This document shows, in pieces, positions 6,516-11,647 of a DNA stretch of 11,647 bases. The stretch's first letter is position 1. Each line of letters opens with the position of its first letter. Both the position numbers and the translations under genes were made by a program. The stretch covers positions 1 to 11,647 of the forward strand of contig JAEKFU010000249.1 of the NCBI GenBank assembly GCA_016522385.1, read 5' to 3'. The notes beneath the pieces were generated by a model. That model was not told the DNA's origin. It did not search any database and saw only the letters and a program-made list of their open reading frames with translations. Source of the stretch: Pseudomonadota bacterium (GTDB lineage Bacteria > Pseudomonadota > Alphaproteobacteria > Rhizobiales > Aestuariivirgaceae).

Positions 6516-7883
6516 TCATATAATATGGGCCGAAAGTGAGTTTGCGCCAGCTTTTTCAACACGCACATTTACCATATCTCCAATCTGTGCCTGATTGGAG
6601 CTTACATGTACGGCCTGCAAATAGGGCGATCTGCCGACCAACTGGCCGTCATGGCGACCGGAGCGCTCGAGCAGCAGTGGGAATTCTCGCCCAATGCAGC
6701 TGCCATTGAACTCCCGTTGCTGGTCGCCAAGCAGGGATTGCAGGCGAGACAGCCGATCAATCTTGACGTAGTCATCGACCTGATCGCTGCGGTCGGCGGC
6801 CGGTGTGCCGGGTCTTGACGAATATTTGAAAGAATAGGCTTGGGCATAGGTCACCTGGCGCACCAGCGACATTGTGGCTTCGAAGTCGGCCTCTGTCTCT
6901 CCCGGAAAGCCAACGATGAAATCCCCTGACAAGGCAATATCCTGCCTCACCCTGCGCAACCGCTCAATAACGGCGATATAGTCTTCTACCGTGTGCCTGC
7001 GGTTCATTGCCTTCAAGACGCGGTCAGACCCTGACTGGACGGGAAGGTGCAGATAGGGCATCACTTTGGGATTGGTCGCGTGCTGAGCGATCAATTCGTC
7101 GTCCATGTCGCGCGGATGACTAGTCGTGTAACGCAGCCGTTCAAGCCCCTCGATTTCAGACAATCCGGCCAGAAGATGCCCCAGAGACCAGCTGCAACCA
7201 TCACTTGCCGCGCCACGATAAGCATTGACGTTCTGCCCGAGGAGCGTAATCTCGCGCACGCCTGCAGCAACAAGCCGTGTGGCTTCGCCAATGATGCGTT
7301 CGACCGGGCGGGAGAACTCAGCGCCACGCGTATAGGGCACGACACAGAAAGAGCAAAACTTGTTGCAACCCTCCTGGACGGTCAGAAAAGCACTCACGCC
7401 GCGTGCAACGGCCGTCCGTGGCCCTCGGACACGATCCGACTGATCAAGTCTGTCAAACTTGTCCTCGGTCGGGAACTCAGTCTCGACTATGGCAGATTCG
7501 CCGGCTTGGCGACGGTGCAGAAATTCCGGCAGTCGCTGGTAGGTCTGCGGCCCGAACACGATATCGACGATTGGTGCGCGGCGAATTATCTCCTCGCCTT
7601 CGGCCTGTGCAACGCAACCGGCGACTGCAATGAGCATATCGTTACCGGTCTTTTCTCTGCCGTGCTTGTAGTTGCGCAGCCGGCCGAGCTCTGAATAGAC
7701 CTTTTCAGCCGCCTTTTCGCGAATGTGACAGGTATTGAGAATGACCAGGTCGGCCGCCTCGGGCTGATCGGTGCCAACATAGCCTTCACCGCTCAGCACA
7801 TCTTCCATGCGCTGGCTGTCATAGACATTCATTTGGCAGCCGTAGGTCTTGATGAAGACCTTCTTGTCCGGTTCTGCGTTCAT
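6516..7883 (-). CDS. miaB: tRNA-2-methylthio-N6-dimethylallyladenosine synthase MiaB
   Basis: MiaB is a radical-SAM methylthiotransferase that converts i6A37 to ms2i6A37 in tRNAs reading UNN codons. The protein carries the N-terminal MTTase domain with cluster cysteines Cys15 (KTYGCQMN), Cys52 (LNTCHIRE) and Cys90 (AVAGCVAQ). The radical-SAM CxxxCxxC motif follows in EGCNKFCSFCVVPYTRG (Cys173, Cys177, Cys180), and a C-terminal TRAM domain at about 380-445. Length is 455 residues from ATG 7883. The frame is open upstream to TTG 7931 (471 residues), but I prefer 7883 for two reasons: it gives a normal N-terminus of eight residues before KVFIKTYGCQMN, and the extra region overlaps a repeat-like sequence at 7919-7962. 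Neither start has a good ribosome binding site. It begins the block miaB-ybeZ-ybeY-corC-lnt shared with E. coli, but here it follows ubiE. Confidence 0.96.
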   Translation of the reverse strand: MNAEPDKKVFIKTYGCQMNVYDSQRMEDVLSGEGYVGTDQPEAADLVILNTCHIREKAAEKVYSELGRLRNYKHGREKTGNDMLIAVAGCVAQAEGEEIIRRAPIVDIVFGPQTYQRLPEFLHRRQAGESAIVETEFPTEDKFDRLDQSDRVRGPRTAVARGVSAFLTVQEGCNKFCSFCVVPYTRGAEFSRPVERIIGEATRLVAAGVREITLLGQNVNAYRGAASDGCSWSLGHLLAGLSEIEGLERLRYTTSHPRDMDDELIAQHATNPKVMPYLHLPVQSGSDRVLKAMNRRHTVEDYIAVIERLRRVRQDIALSGDFIVGFPGETEADFEATMSLVRQVTYAQAYSFKYSSRPGTPAADRSDQVDDYVKIDRLSRLQSLLGDQQREFNGSCIGREFPLLLERSGRHDGQLVGRSPYLQAVHVSSNQAQIGDMVNVRVEKAGANSLSAHII

Positions 7884-7918
7884 TGCGTCAATGTCGTCCA
7901 ATTGTCGGCGGTCTCTTA

Positions 7919-7962
7919 GAGCATGTTCCAAAAAAGTGAAAGCATTGGTTTGAATGCACGCG
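7919..7962. repeat. Decayed copy of a Hyphomicrobiales-type intergenic repeat
   Basis: The segment between miaB and ubiE begins GAGCATGTTCC, continues with AAAAAAGTGAAAGC and TTGGTTTG, and ends near CGATCAG. This order (GAGCATG, TCC, AAAAGTG, GGTTT, GATCA) resembles a dispersed palindromic repeat that I remember from many Hyphomicrobiales intergenic regions, in which GAGCATG is matched by CATGCTC at the far end. Here the right arm is badly degraded. Identification is by memory of that pattern, not by comparison with other copies, and the exact edges are uncertain. Confidence 0.35.
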
Positions 7963-7963
7963 A

Positions 7964-8749
7964 TCAGACTTTCCAGGCCGAATGGATCGCCACGACGCCG
8001 CCGGACAGATTACGGGGCTGCACCTTGTCGAAGCCAGCACTCTCGATCATGCCGGCAAACGTCGCCTGATTTGGGAAATTACGGATGCTCTCGATCAGAT
8101 ACCGGTACGGCTGGCCATCGCCGGTGACGACCTTGCCGATGGCCGGTATAACGGTGAAGGAATAGGCATCATAGAGCTGTTCCAGCCCCGGAATGACGAT
8201 GGTCGAGAATTCAAGACACATGAACCGGCCACCTGGCTTCAATACGCGCCATGCCTCGCTCAGCGCCAGATCAATTTTAGGCACATTGCGTATTCCGAAG
8301 GCGATTGTGTAGGCATCAAAACTCGCATCGGGAAAGGCCAGAGCTTCCGCATTACCGACAGTGAACCGACACCTAGTCGCCAGTTGTTCAGCGCTGGCCC
8401 GTTTTCGCCCCTCGGTTATCATTGCCGGTGAAATATCGACCACCGTAACGTTTGTGCCGGTACCACCAGTGCGGGCAATGCGAAAAGCAATATCCCCAGT
8501 GCCGCCGGCAACATCCAAAACACTGAATCCGCGCGCATTGCGCGGCGGGTTAAGCCAAGTGACGAAGTCATCCTTCCACAGGCGATGCAGGCCACCGGAC
8601 ATCAGGTCGTTCATCTGGTCATAACGGTCGGCGACCTTTGAGAACACCTCATTGATCAGACCCTGCTTGTCGGCCTCGGCAACTTCGGCGAAGCCAAAAT
8701 CGGTCAGTGGCTGAGAGGTCTGTGCCATATTGTCGGTCTTTTTGCCCAT
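7964..8749 (-). CDS. ubiE: Ubiquinone/menaquinone biosynthesis C-methyltransferase UbiE
   Basis: UbiE is a SAM-dependent methyltransferase that adds the C-methyl group to the benzoquinol ring in ubiquinone synthesis (and to demethylmenaquinol where menaquinone is made). The 261 residues show the class I methyltransferase motif VLDVAGGTGDIAFRIA at about 77-92. UbiE signatures also present are FSKVADRYDQMNDLMSGGLH near residue 36, AFGIRNV at about 150-156, RVLKPGG at 168-174 and the C-terminal SGGVVAIHSAWK. The start is ATG 8749; ATG 8728 (MAQTSQPL) is possible, and neither has a strong ribosome binding site. The gene diverges from mutM across 98 bases. In rhizobia ubiE is usually followed by ubiB; here miaB follows, so ubiB must lie elsewhere if present. 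Confidence 0.96.
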   Translation of the reverse strand: MGKKTDNMAQTSQPLTDFGFAEVAEADKQGLINEVFSKVADRYDQMNDLMSGGLHRLWKDDFVTWLNPPRNARGFSVLDVAGGTGDIAFRIARTGGTGTNVTVVDISPAMITEGRKRASAEQLATRCRFTVGNAEALAFPDASFDAYTIAFGIRNVPKIDLALSEAWRVLKPGGRFMCLEFSTIVIPGLEQLYDAYSFTVIPAIGKVVTGDGQPYRYLIESIRNFPNQATFAGMIESAGFDKVQPRNLSGGVVAIHSAWKV

Positions 8750-8847
8750 AATGACAGATATAATGCAGCCACGCGCATATGGCTATTGGCAGGCGGCTCG
8801 AAACCTGCCTACCAACTGCGGTCTGAACCGATTGCCAAGGGGCACCG
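8750..8847. promoter_or_regulatory. Divergent ubiE/mutM intergenic region
   Basis: This 98-base gap must carry the start signals for both directions unless mutM is driven from inside ubiE. A perfect TATAAT is at 8759-8764 on the plus strand, but no -35 box lies at the right distance (candidates are 11 or 23 nt away). The same AT-rich spot reads ATTATA on the minus strand, only about 10 bases before the ubiE ATG. A GGCAGG/CCTGCC inverted repeat with a 10-nt loop lies in the middle (about 8790-8811). The ribosome binding site of mutM, AAGGGG, ends 6 bases before its ATG. Confidence 0.35.
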
Positions 8848-9741
8848 ATGCCTGAATTGCCAGAAGTAGAAACGGTCAAACGCGGGTTGCAGCCCGCGAT
8901 GGAGGGTCGGCTGATCAGCGATGTTGAATTGCGCCGGGCGGATTTGCGGTTCGCCTTTCCACCAGATTTTTCCCGGCGGCTGAAGAATTGCCGAGTGGAA
9001 AGATTGGCACGGCGGGCAAAGTATATCCTAGCCTACCTCGACACCGGTGATGTCTTGCTGATTCATTTGGGCATGTCGGGGCGTTTTACCGTGTTTTCGC
9101 CAAAAGGCGCATCCCGCAATCTGGGTGAATTCTACTACCTGCAAAAGGGTTCAAATATCGGTGCCGGACCGCATGATCATGTGATTTTTACGCTCGATGA
9201 TGGCGCCAAGCTGGTCTACACCGATCCTCGGCGCTTCGGCATGATGGATTTGTGCCACGAATCCGAACTGGCCAAACATCGCCTTATCTCAACGATCGGC
9301 GTGGAACCCCTCGGCAACGAGCTCAATGCGGCTTATCTCCACAAGGCATTCCACAATCGCCGAACGCCCTTGAAAGCAGCATTGCTTAACCAGCGCATCA
9401 TCGCCGGGCTGGGCAACATCTATGTCTGCGAGGCGCTGCATCGTTCGCGCCTTTCGCCAAAGCGGTTGGCCAGGACCCTGGCCAGCCGGCGAAAGGTCGA
9501 CAAACGGTTGGAATCGCTTGCCATTGCCATCAGGGCCGTTCTGAACGAAGCGATCACCGCCGGCGGATCAACATTGCGCGACTATGCCGATGCTGAAGGC
9601 AACAGCGGGGCCTTTCAGCAAAGGTTCGCTGTCTATAACCGTGAGGGAGAGGATTGCCTCAAGACCGGTTGTTCAGGTAGCGTGCGCCGCGTAGTCCAAT
9701 CAGGCCGATCAACATTTTATTGCCCGCACTGCCAGCGCTAG
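8848..9741 (+). CDS. mutM: Formamidopyrimidine-DNA glycosylase (Fpg/MutM)
   Basis: MutM removes oxidised purines such as 8-oxoguanine from DNA and cuts the strand by beta,delta-elimination. The 297-residue protein starts with the catalytic MPELPEVETV, where Pro2 is the nucleophile and Glu3 is essential. Lys58 is present in ARRAKYI. The middle helix-two-turn-helix region includes the GLGNIYVCEALH motif at about 187-198, and the C-terminal zinc finger has Cys270, Cys275, Cys292 and Cys295 with the SGRSTFYCPHCQ signature. All key residues are in place, so it should be active. The start is ATG 8848 with AAGGGG upstream; Pro2 after initiator Met fixes this start. It is divergent from ubiE, the common Hyphomicrobiales layout. 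Confidence 0.98.
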   Translation: MPELPEVETVKRGLQPAMEGRLISDVELRRADLRFAFPPDFSRRLKNCRVERLARRAKYILAYLDTGDVLLIHLGMSGRFTVFSPKGASRNLGEFYYLQKGSNIGAGPHDHVIFTLDDGAKLVYTDPRRFGMMDLCHESELAKHRLISTIGVEPLGNELNAAYLHKAFHNRRTPLKAALLNQRIIAGLGNIYVCEALHRSRLSPKRLARTLASRRKVDKRLESLAIAIRAVLNEAITAGGSTLRDYADAEGNSGAFQQRFAVYNREGEDCLKTGCSGSVRRVVQSGRSTFYCPHCQR

Positions 9742-10074
9742 GACCGGTCGACATTAGAAGGTTGTGATGCTGTTTTGCATGTATTGGTTCAGACTGGTGT
9801 CATGAGGAGGGTGGACATGTCCGGCATATTCGACGACGAATGGTGCGAAACCGGGCCGATAGACGCAAATTCGTACCGGACGCGGCCTATCTTGCCACTT
9901 AACGTCACCGCTCAAGGCTTGAAGTGGGCCACATTGCGGTGCCTCTTGTAGCTGGCCAGCGGCATAACCGGCCACGCCAACATCGCAACGGTAAGTGTCA
10001 ATTTGTCTTAAAGATAAAGGATGTTGAACCCAGTAGGCGCCGGTCCGGGGCCTTGGGATGGGAGGAAATCAAAC
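9742..10074. other. Gap of 333 bases between mutM and the enoyl-CoA hydratase
   Basis: No gene here can be claimed with confidence. On the plus strand a 44-codon ORF with a good ribosome binding site lies at 9817-9951 (listed separately). On the minus strand a 73-codon frame is open from GTG 9975 to 9754. A different minus-strand frame just upstream reads LTLTVAMLAWPVMPLAS (about 10001-9951), which looks like the hydrophobic core of a signal peptide. If the two minus frames belong together, this would be a frameshifted remnant of a small exported protein. No clear terminator for mutM and no strong promoter for the hydratase were seen. Confidence 0.4.
9817..9951 (+). CDS. Possible small protein of 44 residues, unknown
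   Basis: I do not recognise this ORF. AGGAGG at 9805-9810 stands 6 nt before ATG 9817, an almost ideal ribosome binding site. The product begins MSGIFDDEWCETGPIDANSY and ends in a hydrophobic segment rich in Leu (LKWATLRCLL). No membrane span, signal peptide or known motif is evident. The frame also opens at ATG 9802. Against it: it is short, it overlaps an open frame on the other strand, and purine-rich AGGAGG can arise by chance. It could equally be untranslated. Confidence 0.2.
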   Translation: MSGIFDDEWCETGPIDANSYRTRPILPLNVTAQGLKWATLRCLL

Positions 10075-10848
10075 ATGGCTTATAAGAATATCATCTGTGA
10101 GACCCGGGATGCCGTTGGCCTTATCACACTAAACCGGCCAGATGCCCTGAACGCGCTCAATTCTGAACTGATCGGTGAGCTCAACGAAGCATTGCGGGGC
10201 TTTGACCATGATGATGCGATTGGATGCATGGTCATCACGGGGAGCGAAAAGGCGTTCGCCGCCGGCGCCGATATCAAGGAGATGCAGTCCAAAGACTACA
10301 TGGATGCCTATCTTGAAGACTTCGTAACTTCCTGGGACCAGGTCGGACAGCGTCGAAAACCGATAATTGCCGCTGTCGCGGGTTTTGCGTTGGGCGGCGG
10401 CTGTGAGCTAGCGATGATGTGTGATTTCATTCTGGCTGCGGACAATGCCAAGTTCGGCCAACCCGAGATCAATCTTGGCGTAATGCCAGGCGTTGGCGGA
10501 ACCCAGCGGCTGACACGATCTGTCGGCAAATCGAAATCCATGGAAATGTGTTTGACGGCGCGCATGATGGAGGCTGACGAAGCGGAACGGGCTGGATTGG
10601 TGTCGCGCATCGTGCCCGTGGCCGACCTATTGGATGAAGCCATCAAAACAGCACAGAAGATCGCCGACCAGTCGCGGCCGATCGTGCTCATGGCCAAGGA
10701 ATCGGTTAATCGCGCTTTCGAGACGACGTTAGCTGAGGGAGTCCGCTTTGAGCGGCGGCTTTTCCAATCGATGTTTGCCGTCGAAGATCAAAAAGAAGGC
10801 ATGCAGGCGTTCGTCGAAAAGCGCAAGCCCGCATTTAAGGGCCGTTGA
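10075..10848 (+). CDS. Enoyl-CoA hydratase (crotonase family)
   Basis: A cytosolic enzyme predicted to hydrate trans-2-enoyl-CoA to 3-hydroxyacyl-CoA in fatty-acid or related acyl-CoA breakdown. The 257 residues are the normal length for a single-domain crotonase. The CoA/oxyanion-hole segment FAAGADIKEM is at 61-70 and the second oxyanion segment AGFALGGGCELA at 102-113. Both catalytic glutamates of true hydratases are present, Glu111 (GGCEL) and Glu131 (GQPEINLGV), followed by PGVGGTQRL. This supports hydratase rather than isomerase activity; the natural chain length is not readable. The frame is open from ATG 10021, but ATG 10075 is preferred: GGAGG lies 9 nt upstream and MAYKNIICE is a standard family start. 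It stands between mutM and rpsT, as commonly seen in rhizobia. Confidence 0.95.
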   Translation: MAYKNIICETRDAVGLITLNRPDALNALNSELIGELNEALRGFDHDDAIGCMVITGSEKAFAAGADIKEMQSKDYMDAYLEDFVTSWDQVGQRRKPIIAAVAGFALGGGCELAMMCDFILAADNAKFGQPEINLGVMPGVGGTQRLTRSVGKSKSMEMCLTARMMEADEAERAGLVSRIVPVADLLDEAIKTAQKIADQSRPIVLMAKESVNRAFETTLAEGVRFERRLFQSMFAVEDQKEGMQAFVEKRKPAFKGR

Positions 10849-10883
10849 ACCCCAAGGCCCGACCCGTTGGTGACGGAGAAGTG

Positions 10884-10912
10884 TTGACGGCTCTGACGGG
10901 CGCAGATATAAG
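10884..10912 (+). promoter_or_regulatory. Strong sigma70-type promoter for rpsT
   Basis: TTGACG (10884-10889) and TATAAG (10907-10912) are separated by exactly 17 nt, each one base off consensus. This is the best promoter-like sequence seen in the window, as expected for a ribosomal protein gene. Transcription would start near 10919 and produce a leader of about 98 bases before the rpsT ATG. The leader contains an unconvincing 27-codon ORF (10927-11010) without a ribosome binding site. Confidence 0.7.
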
Positions 10913-11016
10913 CGCGCCATCTCAATATGCTGCAGCTCGCGGCCGTTATTCTCACCGAACATCGCCTTGAGCCCAGCGGATCGCTTCACGCAACCGAATT
11001 TAGGACCTGAACAGAT

Positions 11017-11283
11017 ATGGCTAATACCCGTTCGGCAAAAAAAGCCGTCCGCCAGACCGTCCGCCGTACAGAAGTCAACAAAGCTCGACGCAGCCGGGTG
11101 CGTAGCTTCGTGCGCAAAGTAGAAGAAGCGATCGCCGCCGGAGACAAGGCTGCTGCGACGGCCGCATTGCAGGCAGCCCAACCGGAAATTATGCGCGGCG
11201 CGCAAAAGGGCATCGTCCACAGGAACGCGGCCGCCCGCAAAATTTCGCGCCTTTCAAGCCGTATCAAAACAATTGGTGCCTAA
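11017..11283 (+). CDS. rpsT: 30S ribosomal protein S20
   Basis: S20 is a small basic protein that binds 16S rRNA and helps assemble the 30S subunit. The product has 88 residues and the family start MANTRSAKKAVRQTVRRTEVN, a middle helix with VRSFVRKVEEAIAAGDKAAA, and the conserved C-terminal part KGIVHRNAAARKISRLSSRI. It is complete and highly basic. ATG 11017 is preceded by AGGA with about 11 nt spacing, a rather long gap. It has its own strong promoter and a long leader, which would leave room for autoregulation by S20 as known in E. coli; no specific leader structure was identified. In rhizobia dnaA usually follows, but no coding start is seen before the window ends. Confidence 0.98.
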   Translation: MANTRSAKKAVRQTVRRTEVNKARRSRVRSFVRKVEEAIAAGDKAAATAALQAAQPEIMRGAQKGIVHRNAAARKISRLSSRIKTIGA

Positions 11284-11306
11284 CCTCTCTGCCCGACCGG
11301 TCGATT

Positions 11307-11347
11307 GATTTTGGCACTTCGCCGAAAGGTGGAGTGTCGCCAAAATC
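11307..11347 (+). terminator. Hairpin downstream of rpsT, probable terminator
   Basis: A long hairpin begins 24 bases after the rpsT stop. GATTTTGG pairs with CCAAAATC, and CACTTCGCC pairs with GGTGGAGTG (two G-T pairs) around a GAAA tetraloop; the only break is an unpaired TCG on the 3' side. This gives 17 base pairs. No T-run follows on the plus strand (the next bases are GTCGAGAG), so it may act as a processing or stability stem rather than a classical intrinsic terminator. Confidence 0.55.
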
Positions 11348-11370
11348 GTCGAGAGCGTGTCTTTCTCATA

Positions 11371-11390
11371 TGGAACCATTTGATGGTCCA
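11371..11390. repeat. Inverted repeat, 8 bp with one bulged base
   Basis: TGGA-CCAT pairs with ATGG-TCCA around a TTG loop, with one extra A in the left arm. It is the second of the series of hairpins in the gene-free tail after rpsT. Function unknown. Confidence 0.5.
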
Positions 11391-11412
11391 AATCCGGTCA
11401 CTCGGCTAGCGC

Positions 11413-11452
11413 ACGATCGTTTCAGATTGAACCAATCTGAAACGTGAATCGT
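11413..11452. repeat. Inverted repeat, 11 bp perfect stem plus 5 bp outer arms
   Basis: GTTTCAGATTG (11419-11429) and CAATCTGAAAC (11433-11443) are perfect reverse complements around a 3-base loop. Beyond a small internal loop, ACGAT (11413-11417) and ATCGT (11448-11452) continue the pairing. A GANTC site (GAATC), the target of the alphaproteobacterial methylase CcrM, lies in the right arm. It resembles dispersed intergenic repeats of Hyphomicrobiales from memory. Confidence 0.6.
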
Positions 11453-11471
11453 CCGCCAACCTATTGAATCT

Positions 11472-11509
11472 GAACATGTTCTTATCAGAAAAGTGCTGCA
11501 ACTTTTCTG
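11472..11509. repeat. Palindrome GAACATGTTC plus 9-bp hairpin
   Basis: GAACATGTTC (11472-11481) is a perfect 10-base palindrome. Four bases later CAGAAAAGT (11486-11494) pairs perfectly with ACTTTTCTG (11501-11509) around a GCTGCA loop. The CATGTTC and AAAAGTG elements occur in the same order in the decayed repeat at 7919-7962, suggesting a related repeat family. Confidence 0.55.
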
Positions 11510-11521
11510 CAACATTCTCGA

Positions 11522-11567
11522 GTTACGGAACGCAGCGCGATGTGGGTCATCGGGCAAGTTCCGTAAC
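11522..11567. repeat. Inverted repeat with 10-bp perfect arms
   Basis: GTTACGGAAC (11522-11531) and GTTCCGTAAC (11558-11567) are perfect reverse complements separated by 26 bases. The right arm shares its last four bases (TAAC) with the left arm of the next inverted repeat, so the two stems cannot both form fully. Confidence 0.6.
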
Positions 11568-11630
11568 GACGTCCGATGGCCGGATTTGGGCCACCGAAGG
11601 CCGTGTTTGTGCGCCCGCTGGACGTCGTTA
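11564..11630. repeat. Inverted repeat with 11-bp perfect arms
   Basis: TAACGACGTCC (11564-11574) and GGACGTCGTTA (11620-11630) are perfect reverse complements separated by 45 bases. The enclosed segment can form at least one smaller stem, TGGCC (11577-11581) with GGCCA (11589-11593). This could be a branched RNA structure, or the end of a mobile or repetitive element continuing to the right of the window. No gene is visible in it. Confidence 0.6.
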
Positions 11631-11647
11631 TGCTCCGCTTGTGGTCA

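Noticed and set aside
7047..7694. A 215-codon plus-strand ORF opposite miaB
   Set aside because: It lies wholly inside miaB, whose motifs are intact, and is explained as an antisense shadow of a GC-rich gene.
8785..8825. A tRNA-like fragment in the ubiE/mutM gap
   Set aside because: The GGCTCGAAACC stretch recalls a T-arm, but there is no matching acceptor stem, anticodon arm or D-arm.
9754..9975. A 73-codon minus-strand gene
   Set aside because: The start is a GTG without a ribosome binding site and the product has no recognisable motif; kept only as a note on the gap and in a finding.
10729..11220. A 163-codon minus-strand ORF between the hydratase and rpsT
   Set aside because: It overlaps most of rpsT and the end of the hydratase, both certain genes, and would cover the rpsT promoter.
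11284..11647. A replication origin in the rpsT-downstream tail
   Set aside because: No consensus DnaA box was found. TGTGGGTCA (11541-11549) is only a partial match on the reverse strand, and there is no cluster or AT-rich unwinding region.
11601..11647. 5' end of a group II intron (GTGCGCCC near 11609)
   Set aside because: The eight bases match a common intron start, but they sit inside an inverted repeat, and too little sequence follows to show any intron domain.

Overview
This window looks like an ordinary core segment of an alphaproteobacterial chromosome, most likely from the order Hyphomicrobiales (Rhizobiales). The evidence is gene order and family resemblance, not a database search. 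The left part has the series ubiE, miaB, ybeZ (PhoH family), ybeY, corC, lnt, a PraR/PhrR-like XRE regulator, metK and trmB. The right part has mutM, an enoyl-CoA hydratase and rpsT, a run that in rhizobia usually lies next to dnaA. The miaB-ybeZ-ybeY-ybeX(corC)-lnt block is also the E. coli order. Base composition is moderately GC-rich, and several genes seem to use GTG or TTG starts.

Layout: all genes from 1 to 8749 are on the minus strand. Read in the direction of transcription they are ubiE (ubiquinone/menaquinone methyltransferase), miaB (tRNA methylthiolation), ybeZ and ybeY (RNA and ribosome metabolism), corC (cytosolic CBS-domain protein), lnt (lipoprotein N-acyltransferase), the XRE regulator, metK (S-adenosylmethionine synthesis) and the first 59 codons of trmB (tRNA m7G46 methyltransferase). 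At 8750-8847 the direction changes. Mostly plus-strand genes follow: mutM (DNA glycosylase), a crotonase-family hydratase and rpsT (ribosomal protein S20). MetK makes the S-adenosylmethionine that TrmB, UbiE and MiaB all consume, so the minus-strand block is linked by metabolism as well as by position.

Regulatory layout: the best promoters visible are one in front of rpsT (TTGACG, 17 nt, TATAAG) and one overlapping the lnt stop codon in front of the XRE gene (TTGAAA, 16 nt, AATAAT). The XRE leader also holds a five-codon mini-ORF with a good ribosome binding site. The metK leader has a hairpin just upstream of the likely GTG start.

Gene-free stretches: 9742-10074 holds at most a doubtful short ORF. 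The last 364 bases (11284-11647) hold no convincing gene but are packed with inverted repeats: a hairpin behind rpsT, three compact hairpins, and two long-armed inverted repeats that share four bases. Some of these resemble dispersed Hyphomicrobiales intergenic repeats. A second, decayed repeat-like sequence lies between ubiE and miaB.

I found no mobile-element gene, CRISPR array, tRNA or rRNA, and no clear sign of an undescribed multi-gene system. The items most worth a second look are the inverted-repeat tail, the repeat-like sequence at the ubiE/miaB junction, and the leader of the XRE gene.
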